Shown: positions 44,828 to 55,500, numbered from the stretch's first letter. The stretch: 64,000 nucleotides of DNA from Gemmatimonas sp. (GCA_025361705.1 JANYJW010000008.1:26388-90387), one strand, 5' to 3'. Numbers and translations are program-made. Notes: a model not told the origin generated them from the sequence alone.

Positions 44828-44840
44828 GTGGAATTTCCAC
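44828..44840. promoter_or_regulatory. Possible operator: GTGGAATTTCCAC palindrome
   Basis: A 13-base perfect inverted repeat with a single central base, 25 bases from the histidine kinase start and 130 from glpF. A GACGCGGCCGGC direct repeat (44880-44891 and 44894-44905) lies between it and glpF. Either could bind a regulator of the divergent pair. Confidence 0.35.
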
Positions 44841-44969
44841 CCCGGTGAACCAGTCAGCAAGGTATCGGCATGATGCCCCGACGCGGCCGGCACGACGCGG
44901 CCGGCAGGTCGCCCACGACGCCGGTACACCGTAGATTCGCCCGATCCACCCACCTCCACCCGGGCGCCC

Positions 44970-45698
44970 ATGTCCCCCTTCCTCGCGGAACTCCTCGGCA
45001 CGATGATCCTCGTCATTCTCGGCGACGGCGTCGTCGGCAACGTCGTGCTCCACAAGACCAAGGGGCAGAACAGCGGGTGGATTGTCATCACCGCTGGATG
45101 GGCCTTCGCGGTGACCATCGCCGTGTATTGCGTGGGCAGCATCAGCGGCGCGCATCTGAACCCTGCCGTCACGCTCGGCATGGCCGCCATTGGCAAGTTT
45201 CCCTGGGCGCAGGTGCCCGCCTACGTCACGGCGCAGATGGCCGGCGGCGTCCTTGGCGGCACCATCGTCTGGCTCGCCTATTTGCCGCACTGGGCCGCCA
45301 CCGACGACCAGCCCGGCAAGCTCGCCGTCTTTTGCACGGGCCCTGCCATTCGAAGCACCGGTGCCAACCTGATCGCCGAGATCATCGGCACCTTCGTGCT
45401 CGTCCTCGCGCTGCTCGCCGTGCTTTCGCCCGAGAACCTCACGCCAGCCTCCGACCTCGCCAGGGGGTTCGGCCCGGCGCTCGTCGGCGTCATCGTCTTT
45501 TCAATCGGTCTCTCGCTCGGCGGCGCGACGGGCTATGCTATCAATCCCGCCCGCGACCTCGGCCCGCGCATCGCCCACGCCCTGCTTCCCATCGCCGGCA
45601 AGGGTGGCTCGGATTGGAGTTACGCCTGGATCCCCGTCGCCGGCCCAATCATCGGCGGGTTGCTGGGCGCCGTGACCTATCGCGCCCTCTGGCTCTGA
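44970..45698 (+). CDS. glpF: Glycerol uptake facilitator (aquaglyceroporin, MIP family)
   Basis: 242 residues with six hydrophobic helices. The two pore motifs are GAHLNPAVT (Asn64-Ala66) and [13 protein letters not shown] (Asn192). The Asp after the second NPAR is the hallmark of glycerol channels as opposed to water-only aquaporins. It passes glycerol across the inner membrane by diffusion. The glycerol kinase gene follows 130 bases on, the usual glpF-glpK pairing, with a heptamer repeat array between them. Confidence 0.92.
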   Translation: MSPFLAELLGTMILVILGDGVVGNVVLHKTKGQNSGWIVITAGWAFAVTIAVYCVGSISGAHLNPAVTLGMAAIGKFPWAQVPAYVTAQMAGGVLGGTIVWLAYLPHWAATDDQPGKLAVFCTGPAIRSTGANLIAEIIGTFVLVLALLAVLSPENLTPASDLARGFGPALVGVIVFSIGLSLGGATGYAINPARDLGPRIAHALLPIAGKGGSDWSYAWIPVAGPIIGGLLGAVTYRALWL

Positions 45699-45705
45699 AT
45701 CGCGA

Positions 45706-45812
45706 TCTGCCATCTGCCATCAGCCATCTGCCATCTGCCATCAGCCATCTGCCATCAGCCATCTGCCATCAGCCATCTGCCATCAGCCATCAGCCATCTA
45801 CCGTCTACCGTC
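45706..45812. repeat. Family C heptamer array between glpF and glpK
   Basis: About fourteen tandem heptamers of the form GCCATCT or GCCATCA, starting eight bases after the glpF stop. The array closes with CTACCGTCTACCGTCC, 16 bases before the glpK start. It fills nearly the whole gap. No Shine-Dalgarno sequence is evident for glpK. Confidence 0.88.
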
Positions 45813-45828
45813 CGCCATAGAGCGCCGC

Positions 45829-47313
<1,485 letters not shown>

Positions 47314-47340
47314 CGCTCCACGAGGCCCGCATCACAGGCA

Positions 47341-47366
47341 ACGCGCCGGGCCAATGCCCGGCGCGT
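47341..47366. terminator. Bidirectional terminator hairpin after glpK
   Basis: ACGCGCCGGGC (47341-47351) and GCCCGGCGCGT (47356-47366) pair perfectly around CAAT, followed by CCTTGTGT. It also lies eight bases from the convergent response-regulator stop. Confidence 0.8.
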
Positions 47367-47373
47367 CCTTGTG

Positions 47374-47757
47374 TCAGTGCGCCTTGGGGATCTTCGTGAG
47401 CACCTTTCGAATCCGCTCGAGGTCGCGCGTAAGCACGATGGGCTTGAGCAGGATGTCGAGCACACGGCCCTGCACCAGCTTCTCAATCACCGGACGCTGA
47501 TTCTCCGACGTGATCGCAATGACGGCGATGCCAGCAATGTCGGCATTGCCGCGGATGGCCTCGAGCACCTCGACGCCAGACATTGTCGGCAGGTGCACGT
47601 CGAGCACCACCAGGTCGGGGCGCTTCTCGGCGATGGCAAGCAGACCCGACTCGCCGTCGGGTGCATCGGTCACGTCGCACTCGAAGTACCGCTCGAAGAC
47701 GCGACGATACATGAGGGTCATGGCCGGGTCATCCTCGATGATCAGGACGGTCGGCAT
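47374..47757 (-). CDS. Single-domain response regulator
   Basis: 127 residues, one receiver domain. The acidic pair (IEDD, 8-10), phospho-acceptor Asp53 (VVLDVHLPTMS), Thr in AITSEN and Lys105 (LLKPI) are intact. There is no output domain. It is convergent with glpK and has no kinase gene in its own operon; the orphan hybrid kinases at 41666 and 61940 are possible phosphodonors. Confidence 0.9.
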   Translation of the reverse strand: MPTVLIIEDDPAMTLMYRRVFERYFECDVTDAPDGESGLLAIAEKRPDLVVLDVHLPTMSGVEVLEAIRGNADIAGIAVIAITSENQRPVIEKLVQGRVLDILLKPIVLTRDLERIRKVLTKIPKAH

Positions 47758-47893
47758 CAGGGGCTCCGCTCACCCACGCGGGGGCCGAGTTGCAAAGACA
47801 CGACGAGCGCTCGCATGCGGATAAGATACGCGCTGCGCGGCGCAACGGCCGCCTGCCATCGCCAGGTGCCGCCGCGCGGGTCGCCCCTCGGCC

Positions 47894-47924
47894 CCACGCG
47901 CCGGCCGCCGTGGCCGGCGCGTGG
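47894..47924 (-). terminator. Terminator hairpin after the cupredoxin gene
   Basis: CCACGCGCCGGCC (47894-47906) and GGCCGGCGCGTGG (47912-47924) form a perfect 13-bp stem with a five-base loop, ten bases beyond the stop on the minus strand. Confidence 0.75.
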
Positions 47925-47933
47925 AGACCACGG

Positions 47934-48335
47934 TCAGTTCACGACCACCGACCCGTGCATGCCGGAGTGCAGTGTGCAGTCAAACCCGAAGGTGCCCGCC
48001 GTTGCAAACACGCGCTGCACCGCACTGTTGGACGTGTTGGCGATGTTGGCCGGCGCACCCGTCGCGTTGCCAAACGTCACGTTGTGCACTGTGCCCAGAA
48101 ACGTGAACGTGACGGTCGTCCCCTTGGACACCGTGAGCGTCACAGGATTGAACGTGCTTTCGGCCGTGGCGATGACTTCATTGACCGCAGGCGCGGCGGG
48201 CGTGCCGCTTCCCGACGGCGTGCCAGGAGTCACCGGGCTGGTGGGGGTCGAATACCCACCGCCACCACCACCGCCGCACGCGGAAAGAACAATCAGGGCG
48301 GCAAGACCTACGTGGAACCGACGCGTCGTGTGCAT
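47934..48335 (-). CDS. Cupredoxin-like copper-binding lipoprotein
   Basis: 133 residues. A signal peptide with lipobox (LSA-C20) is followed by a Gly/Pro/Ser/Thr linker to about residue 50. The remaining 80 residues are a plastocyanin/amicyanin-type beta sandwich. Candidate copper ligands are His84 (TVHNVTF), Cys120, His123 and Met126 in FDCTLHSGMHG, i.e. the amicyanin-like CxxHxxM spacing. It should be a membrane-tethered periplasmic electron carrier. It is divergent from a hemerythrin-like gene, with a small inverted repeat close to its own start. Confidence 0.87.
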   Translation of the reverse strand: MHTTRRFHVGLAALIVLSACGGGGGGGYSTPTSPVTPGTPSGSGTPAAPAVNEVIATAESTFNPVTLTVSKGTTVTFTFLGTVHNVTFGNATGAPANIANTSNSAVQRVFATAGTFGFDCTLHSGMHGSVVVN

Positions 48336-48363
48336 GAATCCTCCCGGGGGTGAGGTATGCTTC

Positions 48364-48377
48364 AGTACTAAGGTACT
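48364..48377. promoter_or_regulatory. Inverted repeat AGTAC-TAAG-GTACT, possible operator
   Basis: A perfect 5+4+5 inverted repeat 29 bases upstream of the cupredoxin start, in a 242-base divergent region that otherwise shows no feature beyond GC-rich sequence. The placement suits a repressor or redox-sensing regulator site. No specific regulator family is identified. Confidence 0.4.
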
Positions 48378-48577
48378 CTCCCGCTACCCCGCGCGTCACC
48401 CCAGGATCCGTCCGGCCCAGAATCGGGGTCCCCGGCCCGGCCTCGCGCGCTGGCATCGGCTCAAGGCCCCAGCGGCATCCGTCGACAATTGCATGCAGGC
48501 GACCCGGCCGGCCACCGCTCGCCGAACTGGTGGCGATCGCACACATTCGGGACTCAACGCATCGCGGAGCGCATGTC

Positions 48578-48979
48578 ATGGCATTTGCTTGGGACGACTC
48601 CATGTCGACGGGCATCGAAGAACTCGACGAAGCGCATCGCACCCTCTTTCTCTGGGTCGACAAGCTCGGCAACGCCATGAAGCAGGGCAAGGGCAAGGAC
48701 GAAGTCGTCGCTATCCTCGACTTCCTCGGCACGTACGCGGCCAGCCACTTCGCCTGCGAGGAGGACTGCATGAACCGCTACAAGTGCCCCCTCGCGTTGA
48801 CCAACAAGCGGCAGCACGACGAGTTCCTGCTCTTCTTCACGAAGACCAAGGCCGAAGTCGAGGCCAATGGCGTCAAGGTCCGGACGGTGCTCGAACTCCA
48901 GCAGACCCTGGGCAACTGGCTGCGGAATCACATCCTGAAGGTGGATGTGTCACTGAAGCCGTGCGTGGGCTCGCACTAG
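48578..48979 (+). CDS. Bacteriohemerythrin-like protein with one His ligand replaced
   Basis: 133 residues from ATG 48578; the frame is open upstream but lacks protein character there. The four-helix hemerythrin pattern is clear: IEELDEAHRTLF (His20), HFACEE (His57, Glu61), KRQHDEFL (His80), and NHILKVD (His118, Asp123). The family normally has another His four residues before His80; here it is Asn76. Hemerythrins bind O2 at a di-iron centre for sensing, storage or oxygen delivery. The stop codon overlaps the convergent decarboxylase stop (CTAG). Confidence 0.87.
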   Translation: MAFAWDDSMSTGIEELDEAHRTLFLWVDKLGNAMKQGKGKDEVVAILDFLGTYAASHFACEEDCMNRYKCPLALTNKRQHDEFLLFFTKTKAEVEANGVKVRTVLELQQTLGNWLRNHILKVDVSLKPCVGSH

Positions 48980-50439
48980 ACCCGCGACGACGGATCCTGC
49001 CGGGCCAGGATCTGCGCGGTCTCCTCGGCCAGTTGATCGACGCACGCTGCCATCTCGCCGGCCCGCGTGCGGAAGCTCAGCACGCACACCCGCGCCAGGT
49101 GGCGCCCGTCCACGGTGCAGCCGGTCAACATCACCCGGCCGCGCGCCGTCACCCGTTCCATCAACTCCGCGGTGGCCGCATTGCGCGCCTCCTGCGTGGC
49201 GAGCTGTGGGCCCTCCACGTGAAACGCGAACAGCGAGAGCTGCGGCCACGCGTCCATCACGATCCCGGGAATCTGCGCCACGCGTTCCGCCGCCCACACG
49301 GCCAGCGCGCGCTTCTCGGCGATCGCCGCCCGGTACCGTGCCGCGCCGAACATCTTGAGCGCCATCCAGACGCGCAGCCCGGGAAATCCGCGCGACAGCT
49401 CGGGACCATGCTGACTGGGATCGTAGAATTCGTCCTGCTGCGCCGGCAGGTAGCCGGCGGTGGCCGAGTGCACCGCGCGCAACGCTGACCCGTCGCGGAC
49501 CAGCAGCGCCCCCGTGCCGTACGGGAGAAACATCCCCTTGTGCGGGTCGAGCGTCAGCGAATCGGCGCGCGGCAGGCCCGCCAGCAGGGGCCGCAATTCG
49601 GGGCACGCGTGAAAGAACGCGCCGTACGCACCGTCCACATGATGCCACGCGCCGTGGCGTCCACAGACGTCGGCCACCGCGTCGAGCGGGTCCACCGCGC
49701 CCGTGTTCGTCGTGCCCGCCGACGACACCACGAGGAACGGCTGCAACCCTGCCGCGCGGTCGGCGGCCATCGCCGCCTCGAGGGCGTCCACACGCATGCG
49801 GAACTGCGCATCGCTCGCTATCACGCGCACGCGGTCGTGAAAGATGCCGGCGAGCTTGGCCGACTTTTCAACGGAGTGATGCGCCTGATCTGATGTGTAC
49901 AGTGTGCCGCGGCGTATCTCGGTGCCCAGATACCGCTCGCGGGCACAGAGAATCGCGTTGAACGTCGCCATCGAGCCGCCCGCCGTCAGCAGCCCGCTGC
50001 CCTCGGGCGGAAAGCACATCCAATCGCGCAGCCAGTCGAGCACATTGGCCTCGAGCTGCACCAGCGCGGGCGACGCCTGCCACACCCCGGTGTACCGGTT
50101 GGTCGTGTCGGCAATGAAATCGGCGAGCGCCGCGGGATACACGCCGCCGCCTGGGATATACGCGAGGTAGCCGGGCCCGGGCGTCGTGAACGACCGCGGA
50201 ATGAGTTCATCGAACAACAGGTCGAGCAGCGGCTCGAGTGCAATGCCCTGCTCGGGCACCGGCTCACGCAACGCGCGGCACAATGCCGCCGCATCCATGT
50301 CGCCCCGGCTCGGCTGCCGGTCGAGCGACGCCAGATGCTGCACGGCGCGCTCCACCACGGCGTGCCCCATGGCGCGCATCTGCGCGGGGGCGACCTCCAG
50401 ATTCGCTGCGTCGGTCACTGCGGCCTGCGGCTCGACCAC
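48976..50439 (-). CDS. PLP-dependent group II amino-acid decarboxylase
   Basis: 487 residues from GTG 50439, with GGAG five bases upstream inside the end of the preceding gene. Fold-type I signatures are SGLLTAGGSMATFNA, DQAHHSVEKSAKLAG with the ring-stacking His188, HVDGAYGAFF with Asp269, and the PLP lysine Lys301 in LDPHKGMFLPYG. This is the aromatic-L-amino-acid/tyrosine/glutamate decarboxylase family. The replacement of the usual Trp after the PLP Lys by Gly (HKG) and the acyl-side sequence TTPGPGYLAYIP do not decide the substrate. It follows the aldo/keto reductase with a one-base gap. Confidence 0.88.
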   Translation of the reverse strand: MVEPQAAVTDAANLEVAPAQMRAMGHAVVERAVQHLASLDRQPSRGDMDAAALCRALREPVPEQGIALEPLLDLLFDELIPRSFTTPGPGYLAYIPGGGVYPAALADFIADTTNRYTGVWQASPALVQLEANVLDWLRDWMCFPPEGSGLLTAGGSMATFNAILCARERYLGTEIRRGTLYTSDQAHHSVEKSAKLAGIFHDRVRVIASDAQFRMRVDALEAAMAADRAAGLQPFLVVSSAGTTNTGAVDPLDAVADVCGRHGAWHHVDGAYGAFFHACPELRPLLAGLPRADSLTLDPHKGMFLPYGTGALLVRDGSALRAVHSATAGYLPAQQDEFYDPSQHGPELSRGFPGLRVWMALKMFGAARYRAAIAEKRALAVWAAERVAQIPGIVMDAWPQLSLFAFHVEGPQLATQEARNAATAELMERVTARGRVMLTGCTVDGRHLARVCVLSFRTRAGEMAACVDQLAEETAQILARQDPSSRV

Positions 50440-50440
50440 C

Positions 50441-51484
50441 TTACTCCATGTTCTGGTCGTCTTCGCTCGCACCAGCGGGCGTCGGCGGCTTCTTGAACCA
50501 CGTCCCGTCTGCCACGTTGTTTCCCGCCAACCCGGCGATGCGCGCCATCTCGGCGGCCGGCAACGGCGTGAAGTTCTTCGCAATGGCCACGTTTTCCTCC
50601 AGCTGCGCCACGGTCTTGCACCCGATGATCACGGTGCTGACCGGCAACGTCAGCACGTAGCTCATCGCGTCCTTCATCGTCGTCACGGCGCCGTCCTTGA
50701 ATAGCCGGTCGCGCGCCGGAATCTTCATGCCAATCACGCCCATGTTCTTGCTGTTGGCGAGCGGCAGCAGCTCCTGCGTGAACGGCAGGCGGTGCGTGTC
50801 GGCGGCGTTGAGCGCCATCAGGATCGTGTCGAACGGGAACCGGTCGATGGCCTTGGCGAGTACGGCCGGGTCGAAATGGCCCGTCACGCCGAGGTAGCGC
50901 ACCATCTTCTGGTCGCGCGCACTCTGCATCGCCTCAATGACGCCGCCCGGGCCGAAGATCTGCTCAAGCTGTGCGTCGCTCTGGACGTTGTGGATCTGCC
51001 AAAGATCCAGATGGTCGGTGTGCAGCAGGCGCAGGCTCTGCTCGAGCTGGCGCAGGCCGCCGTCCTTCGTGCGGTCATCCACCTTGCTCGCGAGAAAGAC
51101 CTCCTTGCGCCGCGTCGCCATCACTTCACCGACAAACGTCTGGCTGATGCCGTCCAGTTCCCAGCGCTGCTTGGTGGCGTCGCGCGGCCTGCCATACGCC
51201 GCCGCCGTGTCGATGTAGTTGACACCCAGGTCGATGGCGCGGTTGATGATCTCAATCGAGACGTCGTGCTTGTCAGCCTGTTCGATCGACGCCTGACCGC
51301 CAAGGCTGAAGATGAACGGCCGATGCCCGGTGCGGCCGAGGGCACGCGTGGGCAGCGCGAGCGGCGCCAGTGGCGCCAGTGGCGATGGCGGTGTCGCGCC
51401 GGCACCTGCCGGGGCCGCGGCTAGTCCAGCCGCGCCGGCAAGCCCGATCTTCACGAAGTCGCGCCGGCTCAGTTCATCGGTCAT
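50441..51484 (-). CDS. Tat-exported aldo/keto reductase
   Basis: 347 residues from ATG 51484. The N terminus SRRDFVKIGLAGAAG is a twin-arginine signal, so the folded protein is exported. The AKR catalytic tetrad is Asp92 (NYIDTAAAYG), Tyr97, Lys134 (FLASKVDD) and His165 (LWQIHNVQ). The NADPH site is near YVLTLPVSTVIIG. Between signal and barrel lies a short (GA/PLA) repeat. Periplasmic AKRs are uncommon because NADPH is cytoplasmic; several Tat-type AKRs are known in environmental bacteria. Co-transcribed with the decarboxylase. Confidence 0.88.
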   Translation of the reverse strand: MTDELSRRDFVKIGLAGAAGLAAAPAGAGATPPSPLAPLAPLALPTRALGRTGHRPFIFSLGGQASIEQADKHDVSIEIINRAIDLGVNYIDTAAAYGRPRDATKQRWELDGISQTFVGEVMATRRKEVFLASKVDDRTKDGGLRQLEQSLRLLHTDHLDLWQIHNVQSDAQLEQIFGPGGVIEAMQSARDQKMVRYLGVTGHFDPAVLAKAIDRFPFDTILMALNAADTHRLPFTQELLPLANSKNMGVIGMKIPARDRLFKDGAVTTMKDAMSYVLTLPVSTVIIGCKTVAQLEENVAIAKNFTPLPAAEMARIAGLAGNNVADGTWFKKPPTPAGASEDDQNME

Positions 51485-51525
51485 CGTGCAGCTCTCCATT
51501 GCGGGCGCATTGACCCGCATGAAAA

Positions 51526-51554
51526 GGCGGCCTCGTCTGAGGGACGAGGCCGCC
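51526..51554 (-). terminator. Intrinsic terminator for the DUF5666 gene
   Basis: GGCGGCCTCGTC (51526-51537) and GACGAGGCCGCC (51543-51554) form a perfect 12-bp stem. On the minus strand the hairpin is followed by TTTTC, the best classical Rho-independent signal in the window. Confidence 0.85.
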
Positions 51555-51559
51555 GTTGA

Positions 51560-52381
51560 TTACTTGGCTACCACGCGAACCGCAGTGAGCGTCGTCGCCC
51601 CGCTGGCCAGCGTGCCAAAGATGTCGACCGACATGCCTGCCTTGAGGTCGCCGCACCCCTTGCCGCTGAATGCCGTCGTCGCGCTCGTCACGGCCACCTT
51701 GGCCCCCACGGTGATCGTGATGGCGGGGCAGGTGCCGCTCACGGTGGCAATGGCGCCCGAGATGGCAGGCGTCGGTGCAACCACCGGCGGAATCACCCGC
51801 ACTTCCTTGGCCAGGATGCTGCCATCAGCCTGCGCGATGCCAACCGCGCCCACCTTCACGCCAACCTTGACGTCGGCGCATGCCTTGCCGCCGTACTTCG
51901 TCGTCCCGTCCGTCTTGACGCGCTTGGCCTCGACCGTGAACGCAATCGCCGGGCACGCGCCCGTCACCGCGCTCACCGTGCCGGTCACCGTCACGGGGGG
52001 CGGGGGCGGCGGCGGAATCACCCGCACTTCCTTCGCGAGGATGCTGCCATCAGCCTGCGCGATGCCGACCGCGCCCACCTTCACGCCAACCTTGACGTCG
52101 GCGCACGCCTTGTCGCCGTACTTTGTCGTCCCATCCGTCTTGACGCGCTTGGCCTCGACCTTAAACGCAATCGCCGGGCACGCGCCCGTCATTGCGCTCA
52201 CCGTGCCGGTCACCGTCACGGGGGCCGGCGTCGTCGTGCCAGTGCCCGAACTTCCGTTTGCCGTCGATGCGGCCGCAACGGCCGGCGACGTCGGGGGTAT
52301 TGAGGCGGAATCGGATCCGCCGCATGCAGAAACCAGAGAAAGGGCGGCAATTGCAACCAGGGACGCTGTACGCATGGTCAT
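51560..52381 (-). CDS. DUF5666 lipoprotein with near-identical tandem domains
   Basis: 273 residues from ATG 52381 with a lipobox (LVSA-C). Three DUF5666 domains follow, each opening with TGTVSAxTGACPAI or a variant. The first two are almost the same (three amino-acid differences in about 70), and their DNA repeats at a 225-base offset (51786-52010 and 52011-52223), showing a recent duplication. The third copy is diverged. The two copies are joined by a poly-proline stretch. Function unknown; an exported beta-barrel-like domain protein. Confidence 0.85.
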   Translation of the reverse strand: MTMRTASLVAIAALSLVSACGGSDSASIPPTSPAVAAASTANGSSGTGTTTPAPVTVTGTVSAMTGACPAIAFKVEAKRVKTDGTTKYGDKACADVKVGVKVGAVGIAQADGSILAKEVRVIPPPPPPPVTVTGTVSAVTGACPAIAFTVEAKRVKTDGTTKYGGKACADVKVGVKVGAVGIAQADGSILAKEVRVIPPVVAPTPAISGAIATVSGTCPAITITVGAKVAVTSATTAFSGKGCGDLKAGMSVDIFGTLASGATTLTAVRVVAK

Positions 52382-52483
52382 GTAAGTGCTCTCGCGTCGT
52401 GTCCTGGGTAACGCACACACGGGACGGCGGGGGCACGCCGTCGCGGCCGGCGGACACGCGATGCCGGGGCGCCCTTTATAGTA

Positions 52484-52492
52484 GCGCCGCCG
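52484..52492 (-). promoter_or_regulatory. Possible AT-rich promoter core upstream of the DUF5666 gene
   Basis: On the minus strand GCTACTATAAAGGGC is the only AT-rich patch in the 121-base gap and lies about 100 bases before the DUF5666 start. No -35 element is assigned. Confidence 0.25.
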
Positions 52493-52502
52493 AAGGGTGA
52501 AA

Positions 52503-55500
52503 TCAAACGCCGAGCGCGCTGTCCAATGGCTTGTAAATCACGCCTTCGTTCCGTCGCCCGTTCATGCGCACCACCAGCGGCTTCTCGAACTCGAGCAGGC
52601 GCACGCGCCCCTGATCTTCGACCGCTGGCTGCTCCGCCAGCCAGTCCCAGTCCACAAAGCCATCGCCGAATTCCGGATTCGTCGTGAAGTACCCCACCTG
52701 GAACGACACGAGATTCTGAAAGAAGTGGCTTCCCTGCGACGGCTCCACGCGAAAGTCGCGGAACCCGGCCTCCACGATCACGCGCGCCCCCGAAATCTGG
52801 TCCCACCGCACCGGAATGCCGAGCCACGGATCGGCCGAACCCCAGCGCCCCACGCCGATCAACAGGTACTTCACGCCACGCGCCACCAACTCGGCGTTGA
52901 GCTTGGCAATCGCGTCGGCCGCCTCGCGCGTCTGCGACCGGTCGAACCGATGAAAGTCGACCACCACCACGTGCCGCAGGTTGTCGATCACGCCATCGCC
53001 GAGCACACGCGGACTCCGGCAGACCAGACGCGCGGGGTCCACCTCGCCGATCTCCAACTGCTCCGTCTCGCGCGACAGCACCAGCGGGCGCAGCTGCAGA
53101 AACCCGAACTCGTGCGGTTCATCTTCGCTCTGGCTCAGGCGCACCGCAAACTCGATCTCGCACGGCCGATTCATCCCGCCGGCGCCGATCTCCACGAGAT
53201 CCGTCAGCAGCGTGGCGAGTGGAAAGAGGCTGTGCTTGAGAATGGGCGCAAAGCTCACCAGCCGCACGCCGGGGCGCGACAGGCCGTCGTACACGACGTC
53301 GTTCTCCGTCGAGTACGTCGACCCCACGGCATACAGCGTCCCGTCTTCTTCCGCAGTCTCCAGATCAAACGCCCGCTCACGAAGCCCTCCTTCCGTGCCC
53401 GTGCCCGCGCCCGTGGCCACACCCTGCCCCGTGCCCGAGCCCTCACCGTGCCCGTGCCCATTCCCGTCCTCGCCAAAGTCCACCGCCCAAAACTGCCGCT
53501 GCGAGTTGGCGAGAATGTCGCTGACCGATGAGAACTGGATGAGGTGCCGCGGCGCGCGCGGGCAGAAGCTGAGCACGCGCCCGCCCTCCACCACCGCGCG
53601 CCCGAGTCCCAGCGCCACGGCGGCCACGCCATCCTCCGACCGCAGCGGCGACGGCGGGTAGAAATTGTACGACCGCGCCACGCCCGAGAAGTTCGGGTAG
53701 AAACGCGTGCCGTGTTCGGCGCCAACGACCTTCTGGATGATCACCGCCATCTTCTCCTCCTCCAGCCGGTACGGCGTGGCCCGGAGGTAGGACTTGGCGT
53801 TGCCGAGGAATGTCGAGGCGTACACGCGTTTCACGGCCTCGACCAGCCGCGCGAGCCGCTCATCGTGGTCGGGGTGCCGGTTGGCCAGCATGAACGTGTC
53901 GTACACGCCGGTGAACGGCTGGTACTGCGAGTCCTCGAGCAAGCTCGACGACCGCACGGCCAGCGGCCAGCGCACTTGCCGCAAGAAGACGTCGAGGTCG
54001 GCGAGCACGTCATCGGGGAGCCGCGCCTCGAGGAACCGCCGCACGAGCACCGCATCGTCCGTCTCATGGATGGCGCAATCCATGAGGTCGTTCTCGGCGA
54101 GGTAGCGGTCGAAGACGTCGGTGCCCAGCACCACGGCCGGCGGCACGCCCACCTGCACGCCCGGAAAGTTCCGATTGACGCCGTGCAGCCCGATGAGCCG
54201 CCGCACAAACGCCAGACCGCGCGCCTTGCCGCCAATCGACCCGCCGCCGATGCGCGCAAAGAACGGCACCGAGGCGTCAAACGCCTCGCGGTCGAAATCG
54301 CCCACCTGCAGCTGCGCCTGATCGTCCCGGTATTCGGCGATGGCGTCGATGAGGCTGGAGCGCAGCGCCTCCAGCGTCCGGTAGTCCGACACGCTGCGCG
54401 CACGCAGGCGATGCGCCAGGCCAAACTCGGCGCGCGCCGCCAGCCACGTGGAGAAGTGGTTGCGCCGGCCGTGGTTGGCGATGGCCTCCGCCGGCACCGT
54501 GGCCAGCTTGTCTTCGAGACTGCGCAGATCGCTCGCGCGCCCCACTTCGCGTCCGTCCGGCAGCCGGAAGACGAAGTCCCCGAACGCAAAATGCTCGACG
54601 ATGAAGCCGTGCAGGTCGTGCAGCATCGTCGGCGAGCCCTTGAGAATGAAGGGCAGCCCCTCCCCCGCGGCGCGCGCAAAGTACTCCGTGCGGCCCGACT
54701 GCATGAGGATCGGCACATCGGGCGATTCGTCGTGGATGGCGCGCGCCAGCACGAACCCCGCGTCGCGGTCCACCGCGCCGCCGCGTGGAAACTCGACGTC
54801 GGTGATGACGCCCAGCACCTGGTCGCGGTACGTCGTCCACTGCGCCCACGCCTCCTCGTACGACGTGCACAGCAGGATCTTGGGACGCGCGCGCAGGCGC
54901 ACCAGCTTGTGGCTCAGGTTGCTGCCTTCGCCCAGCGCGTTGGCCGACTGCCGGATGATCTCCGTGTAGACCGTGGGGAGGAGCGACGAGTAGTACCGCA
55001 TGCTGTCCTCGACCAGCAGCACCACCCGCACGCCAGTCGTTGCCGTGTCGTGCGCGACGTTGCGCTGGTCCTCGACGTAGTTGACCATCGCAAGGAGGAT
55101 GCGGGCATCGCCCTGCCACATGAAGCACCGGTCGATGCGCGACATGTCGGCGCGCGACTCGAACTCCTTGAACTCGCGGTGGTCGTACGCCAGCACCAGC
55201 ACCGGCACGTCCAGCCCCGTGTCGGCCAGCCGCTGCGCGAGCTGCGACGCATCCATGTCGCCCGGATTGATCGTCGTGATCACCAGGTTGAACCGCCGCT
55301 GCGCGCGCGCCTTCGCCACCGCCTCGGCGCCGCTCGCCACGTGCGTGATGTGCGGCGTGTGGTGCGTGTCGAGGTCGATGAACTCCTCCATCACCAGCTC
55401 GTTCAGCCGGCCGTCCTCCTGCAGCGTGAACGCGTCATACAGGCTCGAGACGAGCAGGATGTCCTGCACCCGGTAGGGCATCAGGTCCTGGAAGCCCTCG

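Noticed and set aside
45706..45812. Possible CRISPR array or origin iterons at the glpF-glpK junction
   Set aside because: No spacers, no DnaA boxes and no replication genes; simple heptamer repeats shared with other gaps.
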